Source: AWTP1-13 sp963770295 (lineage in GTDB: Bacteria; Pseudomonadota; Alphaproteobacteria; Rhizobiales; Hyphomicrobiaceae). Taken from it: a DNA stretch of 64,000 nucleotides. Positions 44,355-52,330 of the stretch are shown here, one piece after another. The notes under the pieces were generated by a model. That model worked only from the letters and a program-made list of their open reading frames with translations, ran no database searches and had not been told where the DNA came from. A program made the position numbers and the translations under genes. Position 1 is the first letter of the stretch, and each line of letters begins with the position of its first letter. The stretch lies in NCBI GenBank assembly GCA_963770295.1, contig CAVYPA010000010.1:372001-436000 (forward strand), read 5' to 3'.

Positions 44355-44527
44355 CCCCGCGTTGCACCCAGGTCCCAGGCAGGCCAGCCGCGGCCCCATT
44401 CCCGATCATCATTCACAGTGCATTCATGCGCTGGGCCCGATGATCGGCGGGTCGAGCAAATCAGGCCAAAAGCCGGGAAGTCACGATCTGCTCTGATAGT
44501 CTAACAACGGGAGCACGGAGCTTAATC

Positions 44528-44758
44528 ATGCACAGGAAACTACTGCTATCCCTTGTCGGCGCCAGCGCGGCCGTTGTCATGGCGGTCGGAACGGCACAAG
44601 CGGCGCCCGCCTCGAGCGCGGGGGATGTTTTGCGCAGCTACGCCCAAGACCTTAGCGCCGTCCAAGACGTGCGTTGGCACCGCCACTGCTACAACCGCTG
44701 CTGGCGGCACCATGGTCATCGGCAATGCCGCCGGGTCTGCCACCGTCGCTCGTGGTAG
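44528..44758 (+). CDS. Small exported Cys/His-rich protein
   Basis: A 76-residue frame. Residues 1-26 are a signal peptide (MHRKLLLSLVGASAAVVMAV to AQA). The mature end is dense in basic residues, with a C-x3-C...C-x3-C pattern (HCYNRC, QCRRVC) interleaved with His and Trp. The pattern could bind a metal or form two disulfides. A strong hairpin follows 22 bp after the stop. I do not recognise the family. Small proteins of this look occur in alphaproteobacteria, but no function is known to me. Confidence 0.65.
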   Translation: MHRKLLLSLVGASAAVVMAVGTAQAAPASSAGDVLRSYAQDLSAVQDVRWHRHCYNRCWRHHGHRQCRRVCHRRSW

Positions 44759-44780
44759 GCGGGAAGAGGTCCGCCAACAC

Positions 44781-44811
44781 GGCCGGTGCGCGCCTCGGGC
44801 GCGCACCGGCC
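44781..44811 (+). terminator. Strong inverted repeat, probable intrinsic terminator
   Basis: GGCCGGTGCGCGCC is followed by a 3-nt loop and its perfect reverse complement GGCGCGCACCGGCC, giving a 14-bp GC-rich stem. It begins 22 bp after the stop at 44758. The following bases are only moderately T-rich (TGTTGCCATTATTGTTG), so efficiency is uncertain. Confidence 0.7.
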
Positions 44812-44812
44812 T

Positions 44813-44860
44813 GTTGCCATTATTGTTGCCCTTGCTGTTGCCCTTACTGTTGCCCTTCAA
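44813..44860. repeat. Four copies of a degenerate 12-bp unit
   Basis: Units of the form TTGCCCTTNCTG occur at 44813-44824, 44825-44836, 44837-44848 and 44849-44860, the outer two diverged. The array begins just after the terminator hairpin. Frames through it give KGNS- or VALA-type repeats and are not supported as genes. Confidence 0.75.
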
Positions 44861-44878
44861 GTGGCGTTAGCGGCTCGC

Positions 44879-45073
44879 CTAGACGCGTGCCGGGCATTCG
44901 AAGACGACCGCACAGCCCCGGCACTGTGCGGGCAGGAATCGCCGCCCACGCGAGCCGAGGCGGAGGCCGCAGCGCGGGCAGCGTTTGCGGCATTGTATTA
45001 CGGTGGCGGCGACGAGCAGGACAAGCAGTAAGGCGACCGCCGCGCGCCGCCCCCAAGCCAGGCCCCCGACCAT
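44879..45073 (-). CDS. Small membrane-anchored zinc-ribbon protein
   Basis: A 64-residue frame with ATG 45073. One hydrophobic helix (AAVALLLVLLVAATVI, residues 11-26) is followed by CRKRCPRCGLRL and QCRGCAVVFECP, which supply two C-x2-C knuckles about 18 residues apart, a zinc-ribbon spacing. The cysteines should face the cytoplasm if the positive-inside rule applies. Function unknown. The competing plus-strand frame is low in information and runs through the 12-bp repeats, so the minus strand is preferred. Confidence 0.5.
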   Translation of the reverse strand: MVGGLAWGRRAAVALLLVLLVAATVIQCRKRCPRCGLRLGSRGRRFLPAQCRGCAVVFECPARV

Positions 45074-45185
45074 CGGCAGCAGGGCAGGGGGTCAGTGCCA
45101 ACACCGCGATGGCTTGCCGTAGCAGACGAACTTCGGGGTTGCCAGCGCCAGATGTGCGCGTTCGCGGGGTGTCAGCGAGGGTCGG

Positions 45186-46076
45186 TCATCGCTGAGGCGT
45201 GCTGGCTACGGACGCTTCGCGCAACCGCTTTAGCGAGCTGATCGGGAGTCCGGCCCGCGCGATGCGCTCCACCGCGCTCCGGACCGGCTCAACAATGGCG
45301 GCCATGTGGTGGGCATTGGCGTGGAGCAGCATGAAGCCGTCCGTCATGATGCCGACGTGGCCTTGCCAGAACACCAGATCGCCGCGTTCAAGCCCGTCGA
45401 GGATGTTGTCGCCTTCGAGGCTTTGGCCGAGCTCGGCCTCCTGCATGTCACTGTCGCGTGGGCAGTCCCTGCCCGCCGCCTGCAAAGCCGTTTGCAGGAG
45501 CCCCGAACAATCGACGCCGAAGCGCGTTCTGCCGCCCCAGAGATAGGGCACGCCGACGAAGCGCTCCGCGGCGGAGACGAAATCGGCAACGAAGCGGTCA
45601 ACCTCGGCGATGTGACGCGTCGGCACGAATGTGCCATCGATCAGCCTTGCGAAGCTGGGTCCTGCTTCGGCGATTGAGAGCAGCGCATTCATGCTGAGCG
45701 GCATCAGTGGGGCCGCCTTGATGTCGGCGGCGGCATAAAGGAACGTCCCAAGCGCCCGCACGCGGTGCGTCGCGGCGTTGACTTGCGGCGACAGCGACGA
45801 AGCGCGGACATAGCCGACATAGCCGTCAGAGGCCAGCTGCACCCAGGCCCAATCCTTGGTCTCGTCATAGACCCGGACGCGCTCGCCGTAGAGAGCCTCC
45901 GTCGTCCAATTCTCGCGCGCATCCGGGCGCGCCCTGAGCGGGGTTGCCGGATAGATGATCTGGCGGTCCCAGCCGGGCGAGTAGGTGCGCGCCGTCACGG
46001 TGCTGCGCAGGCCCTCGGCGGCGAGATCTTCGCGATAAGCGTTGCGCCGGGGATCGGGGTGGCCGGCCTGGGGCAT
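45186..46076 (-). CDS. NlpC/P60 family cysteine peptidase with N-terminal SH3 domain
   Basis: Protein of 296 residues. Residues 40-100 and following resemble bacterial SH3 domains (TEALYGERVRVYDETKDWAW, LASDGYVGYVRASSL). The C-terminal NlpC/P60 domain has nucleophile C190 (FGVDCSGLL), H240 (WQGHVGIM) and H252 (LLHANAH). Such enzymes cut peptidoglycan stem peptides, between D-Glu and diamino acid. No signal peptide is evident, so it may act on recycled muropeptides in the cytoplasm. The start ATG 46076 overlaps the aminopeptidase stop (TGATG), so the two are translationally coupled. Confidence 0.92.
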   Translation of the reverse strand: MPQAGHPDPRRNAYREDLAAEGLRSTVTARTYSPGWDRQIIYPATPLRARPDARENWTTEALYGERVRVYDETKDWAWVQLASDGYVGYVRASSLSPQVNAATHRVRALGTFLYAAADIKAAPLMPLSMNALLSIAEAGPSFARLIDGTFVPTRHIAEVDRFVADFVSAAERFVGVPYLWGGRTRFGVDCSGLLQTALQAAGRDCPRDSDMQEAELGQSLEGDNILDGLERGDLVFWQGHVGIMTDGFMLLHANAHHMAAIVEPVRSAVERIARAGLPISSLKRLREASVASTPQR

Positions 46077-47509
46077 CAGCTCTGCCGCCTCGCCGCCTCG
46101 CGCCGCAGCAGCTCGAACATGGCGCGCGCGACCTGCGGCTCGGCGCCCTTGGGGCCAAGAGCCCTTGCCGCTGGCCGCCAACCGAAAATGTCGAAATGCG
46201 CAAAAGCGCGCGCCTGCTGCACGAACCGGCGCAGAAACAGCGCGGCCGTGACCGAGCCGGCAAAGGCGCCCTCCGAGACGTTGCTGAGATCGGCGAGGGG
46301 GCTGTCGAGGGTGGACTCATAGCCGCCCCAGAACGGCAGGCGCCAGATGGGATCGCCGACGCTGAGACCGGCCGCGGCGATGTCGGCCGCCAGCGCGTCG
46401 TCGTCGGTGTAGAGCGGGGGCAGATCAGGTCCGAGCGCGACGCGGGCGGCGCCTGTCAGGGTGGCAAAGCTTGCCATCAGCTCCGGTCGCTCCTCGTCTC
46501 CCAACGCCAGGGCGTCAGCCAGCACCAGCCGTCCTTCGGCGTCCGTGTTGCCGATCTCGACGGTTTTGCCCCGCCGGCTCGGCAGGACGTCACCGGGGCG
46601 AAAGGCGTTGCCAGCGATGCTGTTCTCCGCCGCTGGGATAAGGATGCGCAAGCGCAGGTTGAGCCCCGCCGCCATGATCATGTGACCCAGCGCTAGCGCG
46701 GTCGCCGCACCGGCCATGTCCTTCTTCATCAACAGCATGCCGCTGGCGGGCTTGATGTCGAGGCCGCCGGTATCAAAACAGATGCCCTTGCCCACCAACG
46801 TGACCCGCCGGGCCCCGGGTCTTCCCCAGCGAAGGTCGATCAGCCGCGGCGGCCGCGTGCTAGCCCGGCCCACGGCGTGGATCATGGGAAAATTGCGCGC
46901 CAGCAGCTCATCGCCAACGATGCTCGTGAGCTGGGCGCCGTGCCGCTCGGCCAACGTGCGCGCCGCATCCTCAAGCTCTTGCGGACCAAGGTCGCCCGCG
47001 GGCGTGTTGATCAGATCGCGACCGAGCCACACGCCTTCAAGGATCGACTGGGCCCGGTCGGCCTCGGCTCCGGCCGGCAGGCGCAGCCGGGCGGGGTCCT
47101 CACCGTCGCCGTCTTTGTAGCGCCGGAAGCGATAGGCGCCGAGCCCCCAGGCGACGATTGCCAACTCCCGATCCAACCCGTCGTCGGCCAGGTGATAGAA
47201 GCCGGCCGGCAGGAGGCGCGGCAAATGTCCGATCGCCAGCTCGGGCTTGTCGGGCCAACCGCTGCGCTCCTCGCCAAGCCATAAAACCGCACCGGCCAAG
47301 GTGCCGTCTGGCGCCGGTACGAGCACGTGCCGCGATCCGGCGCTCCCGCGCGTGCCTTGAGCGCCCACCCATGCCTTTTGCGCTGCGCTCAGGGGGGCTG
47401 AGCGCACCCAGTTGCCATCGCGGGCCAGCCAAATGGGGAGCGATGGCTCGCGGCTGCCGGCGGGCGCTAGAACACTGTGAAGGCCAAATGATTTTTCGCT
47501 TGCCGGCAT
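46076..47509 (-). CDS. Leucyl aminopeptidase family (M17) protein
   Basis: Protein of 477 residues that removes N-terminal amino acids using two metal ions. Metal and catalytic residues sit in LVGKGICFDTGGLDIKP (Lys, Asp), LLMKKDMAGAA (Lys, Asp) and GNTDAEGRLVLADAL (Asp, Glu, Arg). The N-terminal domain (about 1-170) is divergent from PepA, as in PepB-like members. The coupled NlpC/P60 peptidase suggests a shared job in peptide or muropeptide breakdown. ATG 47509 is chosen; longer upstream frames run into the GST region. Confidence 0.92.
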   Translation of the reverse strand: MPASEKSFGLHSVLAPAGSREPSLPIWLARDGNWVRSAPLSAAQKAWVGAQGTRGSAGSRHVLVPAPDGTLAGAVLWLGEERSGWPDKPELAIGHLPRLLPAGFYHLADDGLDRELAIVAWGLGAYRFRRYKDGDGEDPARLRLPAGAEADRAQSILEGVWLGRDLINTPAGDLGPQELEDAARTLAERHGAQLTSIVGDELLARNFPMIHAVGRASTRPPRLIDLRWGRPGARRVTLVGKGICFDTGGLDIKPASGMLLMKKDMAGAATALALGHMIMAAGLNLRLRILIPAAENSIAGNAFRPGDVLPSRRGKTVEIGNTDAEGRLVLADALALGDEERPELMASFATLTGAARVALGPDLPPLYTDDDALAADIAAAGLSVGDPIWRLPFWGGYESTLDSPLADLSNVSEGAFAGSVTAALFLRRFVQQARAFAHFDIFGWRPAARALGPKGAEPQVARAMFELLRREAARRQS

Positions 47510-47602
47510 GGATCGCTCGGTGGCCACAGTTTGCGGGTCGCTATTATCATCAGCGTGAGCCTGTCTGACAATCGGGGTCGGACGTCCCAGAGGGGAAGAG
47601 AC

Positions 47603-48286
47603 ATGGCCTATGCTCTCGTGATCGGCAGTAAGAACGTATCGAGCTGGAGCCTGCGCTCCTGGCTCGCCCTCGTTGAAGCCGGCATCCCCTTCCAGGAGAT
47701 CTTGATCCCCCTGCGTCAGCCCGACACCAAGACCCAGATCCTGCGCTACTCCCCTGCGGGCCACGTGCCGGTGCTGATTGTGGCGGGTCGTGGTGAGCGC
47801 CAAGCGATTTGGGACAGCTTGGCGATCTTGGAATTCCTCGCCGAAACCCATCCTGAGGCCGCGCTGTGGCCGACGCAAAAAGAGGCGCGCGCGCACGCGC
47901 GGGCTATTTGCGCCGAAATGCATGCGGGCTTTCGCGACCTACGCGATCATTGCGCCATGGACCTGTTGGCGCGCCGGCCGTTGACAAGCCTGCCGCAGCC
48001 TGTCGCCGCCAACGTGCGACGCATCGTCGAGTTGTGGACAGCAAGCCGGCGGCGCTTTGGCAGCGCTGGCAACTTCCTGTTTGGCGCCTTCACGGCGGCC
48101 GATGCCATGTACGCGCCCGTTGCCACCCGCTTCCGAACCTATCTGCCCGATCTTACGCCCTACGGTGATGATGGGACGGCGCAGGCCTACCTCGAGGCCG
48201 TCTTCGCCTTGCCGGGCATGGCCCGGTGGGAGGAGGGTGCGCGGCGCGAAGGCGACGGCGAGACGCCCGAGCATTCGCCAGGCTGA
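47603..48286 (+). CDS. Glutathione S-transferase family protein
   Basis: Protein of 227 residues. The N-terminal thioredoxin-like domain opens with LVIGSKNVSSWSLRSWL, in which a Ser in the SSWS segment is the likely glutathione-activating residue, and has SPAGHVPVLIV and IWDSLAILEFLAE (cis-Pro and Glu/Ser for glutathione). The C-terminal helical domain contains NFLFGAFTAADAMYAPVA, the typical N-capping box. It is probably cytoplasmic detoxification; the substrate is unknown. Start ATG 47603 follows GGGGAAGAGAC. Divergent from the aminopeptidase gene. Confidence 0.9.
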   Translation: MAYALVIGSKNVSSWSLRSWLALVEAGIPFQEILIPLRQPDTKTQILRYSPAGHVPVLIVAGRGERQAIWDSLAILEFLAETHPEAALWPTQKEARAHARAICAEMHAGFRDLRDHCAMDLLARRPLTSLPQPVAANVRRIVELWTASRRRFGSAGNFLFGAFTAADAMYAPVATRFRTYLPDLTPYGDDGTAQAYLEAVFALPGMARWEEGARREGDGETPEHSPG

Positions 48287-48419
48287 TCGGGCGCCGTTCG
48301 GCTAGTTCGGCTTAAGAGATTGTTGACCGCCGGCCGGGATACTGAACCCGGGCGTGCGAGTTGGCGCGCCGTCGCGGAACCCACGAGCATCACGTCACGC
48401 CCTTCGAGCCCGATTGCCG

Positions 48420-48915
48420 CGTTAAGGGGCTTAACCAGTGTCGCGATCGCTGGGTTCGCCAGCGCCAACCTGCTGGCGGCCTAGCGCCGGTTCGCCCCTG
48501 CCGACCCTCGCCAGATGGCGGACTGATGGCGGCGCCCGACGCGGCCGAGACGCGCGCTGAGCCGACGCTAAGGGCAGTATCGAGCATTGGGGCAAGGCCT
48601 ACGCCAAAAACCCGCGCAGCGCCGAAGCAGCCCTCAACTACGCCCGCCGGCTGCGGGCCTTGGGCAAGTACGAGGAGGCAAACTGCTTGGCGCCCGCCAG
48701 GCATCGGCCGAGGCGGTGACGGCAAATGTGGACTATGTGAAGTGCATGGTCCCGCTCGAGCCCAGGCCATTGCCGGTGGTTCCCACGGCGCTGAAGGCGC
48801 AGGCCGGGAGCGAGGCCGCCAACCCCGAGCGGGTGCCCGGTGCCGGCGCGGACCCGGCGGCGACCTCGGACTGGGTCACGCGCGTGGCCCAGGTAAAGCC
48901 GGGTGCCCGATGGCC
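48420..48915 (+). pseudogene. Remnant of a TadD-like TPR lipoprotein gene, middle deleted
   Basis: Three pieces in different frames read like one protein. About 48430-48500 gives a hydrophobic signal-like stretch (VAIAGFASANLLAA). 48575-48690 gives EHWGKAYAKNPRSAEAALNY and ARRLRALGKYEEA, a TPR unit. About 48695-48760 gives ASAEAVTANVDYVKCMV, resembling the C terminus of TadD-type TPR proteins (Tad pilus assembly). An in-frame TGA interrupts before the TPR piece, and the 100 or more residues normally between the TPR and C-terminal parts are missing. No other tad genes are here. The family call is from memory and moderate in strength. Confidence 0.5.
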
Positions 48916-48922
48916 GCCAAGG

Positions 48923-49273
48923 TCAATCGGAGCCGGCGACTTCCCGCAGCGTCGGAAGGGTGAGCAACAGGGTCGCCAGGAACCAAAGCCAGGTCGATAG
49001 TGCCGTGCTCTGATCGAGCCCGCGGATGCGCTCGTAGATCGCCGCGGGGATGCCGCCAAGCAGCAGCGTCATGACGGCGATAAAGATCGAGGTGCGGTAG
49101 GGCTGCAGCGGCAGGGGTCCAGCGTGCACCGAGCTGCGCGAAAAAAGGTAGAGGAGCTGGTCGACCGAATCGTAGATCGGTGAGTAAAGCGAGCCGTTGA
49201 AGAGCGCAAGCAGCACGCTGCCGCCGAGCGCCAGGTATCGCAGTGGGGCCGCCCCGCTCGGTGAAATGCTCAC
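48923..49273 (-). CDS. Small membrane protein of unknown function
   Basis: A 116-residue frame beginning at GTG 49273, six bases after the stop of the upstream YggT-like gene. Three hydrophobic helices are visible: RYLALGGSVLLALFNGSLY, SIFIAVMTLLLGGIPAAIY and LSTWLWFLATLLLTLPT. The adjacency to the previous gene suggests the two are cotranscribed and possibly work together in the membrane. No family recognised. Confidence 0.6.
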   Translation of the reverse strand: MSISPSGAAPLRYLALGGSVLLALFNGSLYSPIYDSVDQLLYLFSRSSVHAGPLPLQPYRTSIFIAVMTLLLGGIPAAIYERIRGLDQSTALSTWLWFLATLLLTLPTLREVAGSD

Positions 49274-49278
49274 GGCGA

Positions 49279-49554
49279 TCAACCCAGCCTGAGGCCGGTC
49301 GCGGCGATGCCGGCGCGCAGAATGACACGCGCGGCATACAGCCACGCCACCACAGCAAGCAGCCGCACGGGTGGAGGAACCAGGCGCGGTGTAATGGCCG
49401 CGACGGGCGCCACCACCGGCGCCGTCAGCGCGCTGAGCGTGCGAACGATAAACCCTTGGCCGATCGGGAACGGCGACAGCAACAGGCGGGCCACCACGAG
49501 ATAGGAGGCAGCCGCCAAGACCATGTCGGGTAGGTGGTAGTACCAGTTTTTCAT
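49279..49554 (-). CDS. YggT-like small membrane protein
   Basis: A 91-residue frame from ATG 49554. Two hydrophobic segments (MVLAAASYLVVARLLLSPFP and VRLLAVVAWLYAARVIL) surround a stretch LSALTAPVVAPVAAITPRLV, which resembles the T/D-P-x-x-x-P pattern of YggT proteins. YggT members are linked to osmotic protection and envelope organisation in the family. The assignment is tentative. A frame extending upstream to 49623 is Arg-rich and not supported. Confidence 0.6.
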   Translation of the reverse strand: MKNWYYHLPDMVLAAASYLVVARLLLSPFPIGQGFIVRTLSALTAPVVAPVAAITPRLVPPPVRLLAVVAWLYAARVILRAGIAATGLRLG

Positions 49555-49632
49555 CAGCCTCACGCTCGACATCGATTGCCAGTCGCCGAAACTCCTTGTC
49601 CGACAAACACTGCGGGCACGCAAGAGCCGAGC

Positions 49633-49971
49633 TCAGTAGGGAATTCTCTCCAGCACTTCGACCATGAATTGGGCGGCCTGCAGGAGAGCGAGCCGGGTCG
49701 CGAGGTTGGCCCGGCGAAATCTTGAGTTGAGCAGGATGAGGGCACTGCGATAGCCGGGCAGCAGCTTGGCGCCGCTGTTGAGATGGCTCAAGCGGCGCAG
49801 GAGCGCTTCGCGATCGGATTCCAAGCGATCAAGCGAGAGCTTGGTTCGCTTACTGCTTGCCGACCGGGTGGGTTCGGGGCGCGGCTTTTGCCGTTTGCGC
49901 AAGCCGCCAACTGGGTCATCAGCGCGTTGGTTCAAAGGCCGCTCCAGATAGTCGTGGGCTGTTACAGCCAA
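49633..49971 (-). CDS. Hypothetical protein, helical
   Basis: A 112-residue frame. The first 40 residues are Arg/Pro-rich and may not be translated; the part from about residue 45 (LSLDRLESDREALLRRLS, LPGYRSALILLNSRFRRANL, LLQAAQFMVEVLERIPY) looks like a compact helical domain. There is no membrane segment or signal. It is 79 bp upstream of the YggT-like gene on the same strand. Not recognised. Confidence 0.5.
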   Translation of the reverse strand: MAVTAHDYLERPLNQRADDPVGGLRKRQKPRPEPTRSASSKRTKLSLDRLESDREALLRRLSHLNSGAKLLPGYRSALILLNSRFRRANLATRLALLQAAQFMVEVLERIPY

Positions 49972-50256
49972 TGCTCAAAGCCCGGTCCTGGCCCGCGAAA
50001 CCGCCAAAATATCGCACAATGCACTGCGATATCAAAATAGTAGCTGATCTTTGCGGCGCTCGCGAGCGGCAGATTTGCGCGTCAAAAGGTTGTGAACCCC
50101 ATTAACTCTTAGCAACAATCCGCATCAGGACGATCGTCCGGTCTCGGCTGGACGGGCGGTTCCGTTCGCAAGCAGCGCCCGGGCGCTGCCCGCGGCCTGC
50201 CGCTTGTCTGGTTCTGTCCGCTCCAATAGGCTCGGTCGGCAGGGACGAGGGGACAC
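49972..50256. other. Intergenic region upstream of the CHASE2 gene
   Basis: About 285 bp without a supported gene. It is less GC-rich than its surroundings around 50000-50110 (for example ATCAAAATAGTAGCTGATC), consistent with a promoter for the CHASE2 pair or the hypothetical gene on the other side. I cannot define a -35/-10 pair. Confidence 0.4.
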
Positions 50257-51435
50257 ATGCCCGCTGACGTCAGTGACCGGTCTCACAGGGGTCGCGCGCT
50301 CTTTCCGCGGCCGCTGCTGTTATCCGCCGTTTTTGCCCTGCTGTCCACGCTGTTGCTGGCATTTTTGCTGCCACTCCTGGCGCCCGGTCTACTACGTTTT
50401 GAACACGCCATGGGTGACCTGCGCACGTCCTGGATGTCCGATCGGTTGCCGAGCCAGCATCCCTTGATTGCTGTCGTCGCCGTGACCGACGATACGCTCA
50501 ACACCTACAAGACGCGCCTGCCGATCGATGCCGGCGTCTTGGCTCGCACCATTGACGCCATCGACGCCGCCGGCGCCAAGGCCATTGGGCTCGACGTCCT
50601 GTTCCTACGCACGGCCCGGCCGGACAATGAAGGCGAGCTCATTGCCGCGATCCGGCGGGCAAAGGCAAAGATCGTGTTGGCGGCCGCCGACGAGCGGGTC
50701 CCCTTGTCACCCCAGCAACGGGAACGTCAGCAGGCCTTTTTTCGCGATACCTTGCGCCCGGCCGGGTATGCCAACCTGGCGGTGGAGCGCGATTTTATCG
50801 TGCGCTTCAAAGCCCAGCCATTTCCCAATTCGGCCTTCCCCCAGAGCTTTGCCGAGGCCCTAGCGGAAAATGCCGGCTTTGCGTCCGCCAATAAGCGCCG
50901 GCGCATTGCCTGGCTGCGGGCGCCGGCCGACTGGTCCGATACCTTTCTGACGCTGTCCGCCGATTCCCTGATCAGACCTGCGGGTGATCCTTTGCTCACT
51001 GCCGCCAAGCAGGCGCTCAAGGGCAAGATTGTCATCCTGGCCGGTCTGTTGACCGATATCGACGTCCATCGTACGCCCCTGCAGGTGATGCACGGCGCGC
51101 TCATTCATGCCCACATTCTGGCGGCTGTCGTCGATGGCCGCAGCATCGGCCAAGTCGAGAGCGGAACGGTGGCGTTACCTCTCACGCTTGCCGCCATCAC
51201 CGGGCTCGGCTTCCTGGTCGGTTGGTACTTCCGTTACCGGCGCCGCGGTCTGCTCGCCAGCGGCGTGGCGACCGCCGTCATCATTGCCGTCGACACCGTG
51301 GTGTTCTGGCAATTTCGCATCATATTGCCGCTCGTGCTCGCCCTGATGGCCTGGTTCCTCGGCGAGTTCTCGGGCCATTATCTCGGCAGATGGCTCGGCT
51401 ATAACACCGATCGATCGAGGTGGTTCGTCAGATGA
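50257..51435 (+). CDS. CHASE2-domain membrane protein lacking an output domain
   Basis: Protein of 392 residues. TM1 lies near residues 22-45 (LLSAVFALLSTLLLAFLLPL). The periplasmic CHASE2 domain spans about 60-290: RTSWMSDRLPSQHPLIAVVA, VTDDTLNTYKTRLPIDAGVL, AIDAAGAKAIGLDVLFLR, QALKGKIVILAGLLTDIDVH, and VMHGALIHAHILAAVV. Two or three helices follow (ALPLTLAAITGLGFLVG, VATAVIIAVDTVVFW, FRIILPLVLALMAWFLG). CHASE2 domains usually head adenylate cyclases or kinases; here the protein ends after the helices with a 20-residue tail. It overlaps the next gene by ATGA, so the pair is translationally coupled. Confidence 0.9.
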   Translation: MPADVSDRSHRGRALFPRPLLLSAVFALLSTLLLAFLLPLLAPGLLRFEHAMGDLRTSWMSDRLPSQHPLIAVVAVTDDTLNTYKTRLPIDAGVLARTIDAIDAAGAKAIGLDVLFLRTARPDNEGELIAAIRRAKAKIVLAAADERVPLSPQQRERQQAFFRDTLRPAGYANLAVERDFIVRFKAQPFPNSAFPQSFAEALAENAGFASANKRRRIAWLRAPADWSDTFLTLSADSLIRPAGDPLLTAAKQALKGKIVILAGLLTDIDVHRTPLQVMHGALIHAHILAAVVDGRSIGQVESGTVALPLTLAAITGLGFLVGWYFRYRRRGLLASGVATAVIIAVDTVVFWQFRIILPLVLALMAWFLGEFSGHYLGRWLGYNTDRSRWFVR

Positions 51436-52190
51436 AAATCGACCGACTTCTGCTCACTTTGGCGAGCCTCGCTGTGGCACTCGTGGCCCTGGCGGGAGGT
51501 GCCGCGCCGGCACGGGCGCAGCTCTATGTGATCGAATTGAGCGTGCCCGATATCAAGGTTGGCGCGCAACTTGCCATGGCCGACAGCCTATCGATTCCGG
51601 CAGGTGCCGCAATTCGCGCCGTCCTTCCCTCCGGCAAGACGCAGACCGTCAAGGGTCCCTACAACGGCCCCGTCGCCGACCTCGCCAAGGGACAAGAGAT
51701 CAACGAGGGCGTGGTTGGCTGGCTCAAGAACATCATGCAGACCGGCGGGGCGACCGAAGCAACGCCGGGCGCAACCCGCAGTGCCGGTGCGCCGGCCCGG
51801 CCGCGTTCGATGGCGCGTTTTTCCTGGGCCAATGTGCCAACGTCGATCGATGGCAAGGTTTGCGTCGGCAAAGACGCCAAACTGCAGCTGGCACGCGCCC
51901 CGGTCCCGGTCGCTCAGCGTGTGGCCGTGGTCGATCTGGACAGCGCCGCGCGCGCGGAAGCGGAATGGGCCGTGAGTGGCGAGCTGGTGGCGTGGCCAGC
52001 GGGCGTGGCCGTGCGCCCCGGTGGCACCTATTACCTAATGCTTGAGGGGCGCCCGCGCCGTCAGGTGAAGCTCGAGGTATTGGACACGTTACCGAGCGAA
52101 GACGACGTGCTGGCGGAGCTGCACAAGCGCGGCTGCCGGCATCAGTTCGAGGCCTTTGTGCGCGACAAGCTGGCCGCGGCGAAGCCATAG
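51432..52190 (+). CDS. Exported partner of the CHASE2 protein, unknown function
   Basis: Protein of 252 residues. The signal peptide is about residues 1-30 (LLLTLASLAVALVALAGG, ending ARA-QLY). The mature N-terminal domain (LSIPAGAAIRAVLPSGKTQT, VKGPYNGPV) resembles small exported proteins I know from CHASE2 and FecR-like signalling loci: a beta-rich domain reading like SLSIPAGAAI..GP. A Pro-rich linker and a second domain (KVCVGKDAKLQLARAPVPVA, GELVAWPAGVAVRPGGTYYL) follow. ATG 51432 overlaps the CHASE2 stop. It probably acts with the CHASE2 protein at the periplasmic face; that is inference from coupling. Confidence 0.78.
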   Translation: MKIDRLLLTLASLAVALVALAGGAAPARAQLYVIELSVPDIKVGAQLAMADSLSIPAGAAIRAVLPSGKTQTVKGPYNGPVADLAKGQEINEGVVGWLKNIMQTGGATEATPGATRSAGAPARPRSMARFSWANVPTSIDGKVCVGKDAKLQLARAPVPVAQRVAVVDLDSAARAEAEWAVSGELVAWPAGVAVRPGGTYYLMLEGRPRRQVKLEVLDTLPSEDDVLAELHKRGCRHQFEAFVRDKLAAAKP

Positions 52191-52330
52191 GAAAGACGGG
52201 ACCTTCGCTCGCCCCCGTCGCTGGCTGCACCCCACGCGGGCGCGCTAGCCAATGCGGGCCAATTTTGCTTTGAGGGCTCGGTTGCCGCGACAGGGGCGAT
52301 GGTCGGATTGGCGGCTCCTTAGGAGGCAGC

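Noticed and set aside
44786..45031. Plus-strand frame with VALAVALTVAL repeats
   Set aside because: Its hydrophobic stretch is produced by the 12-bp repeats; the minus-strand zinc-ribbon frame is more protein-like.
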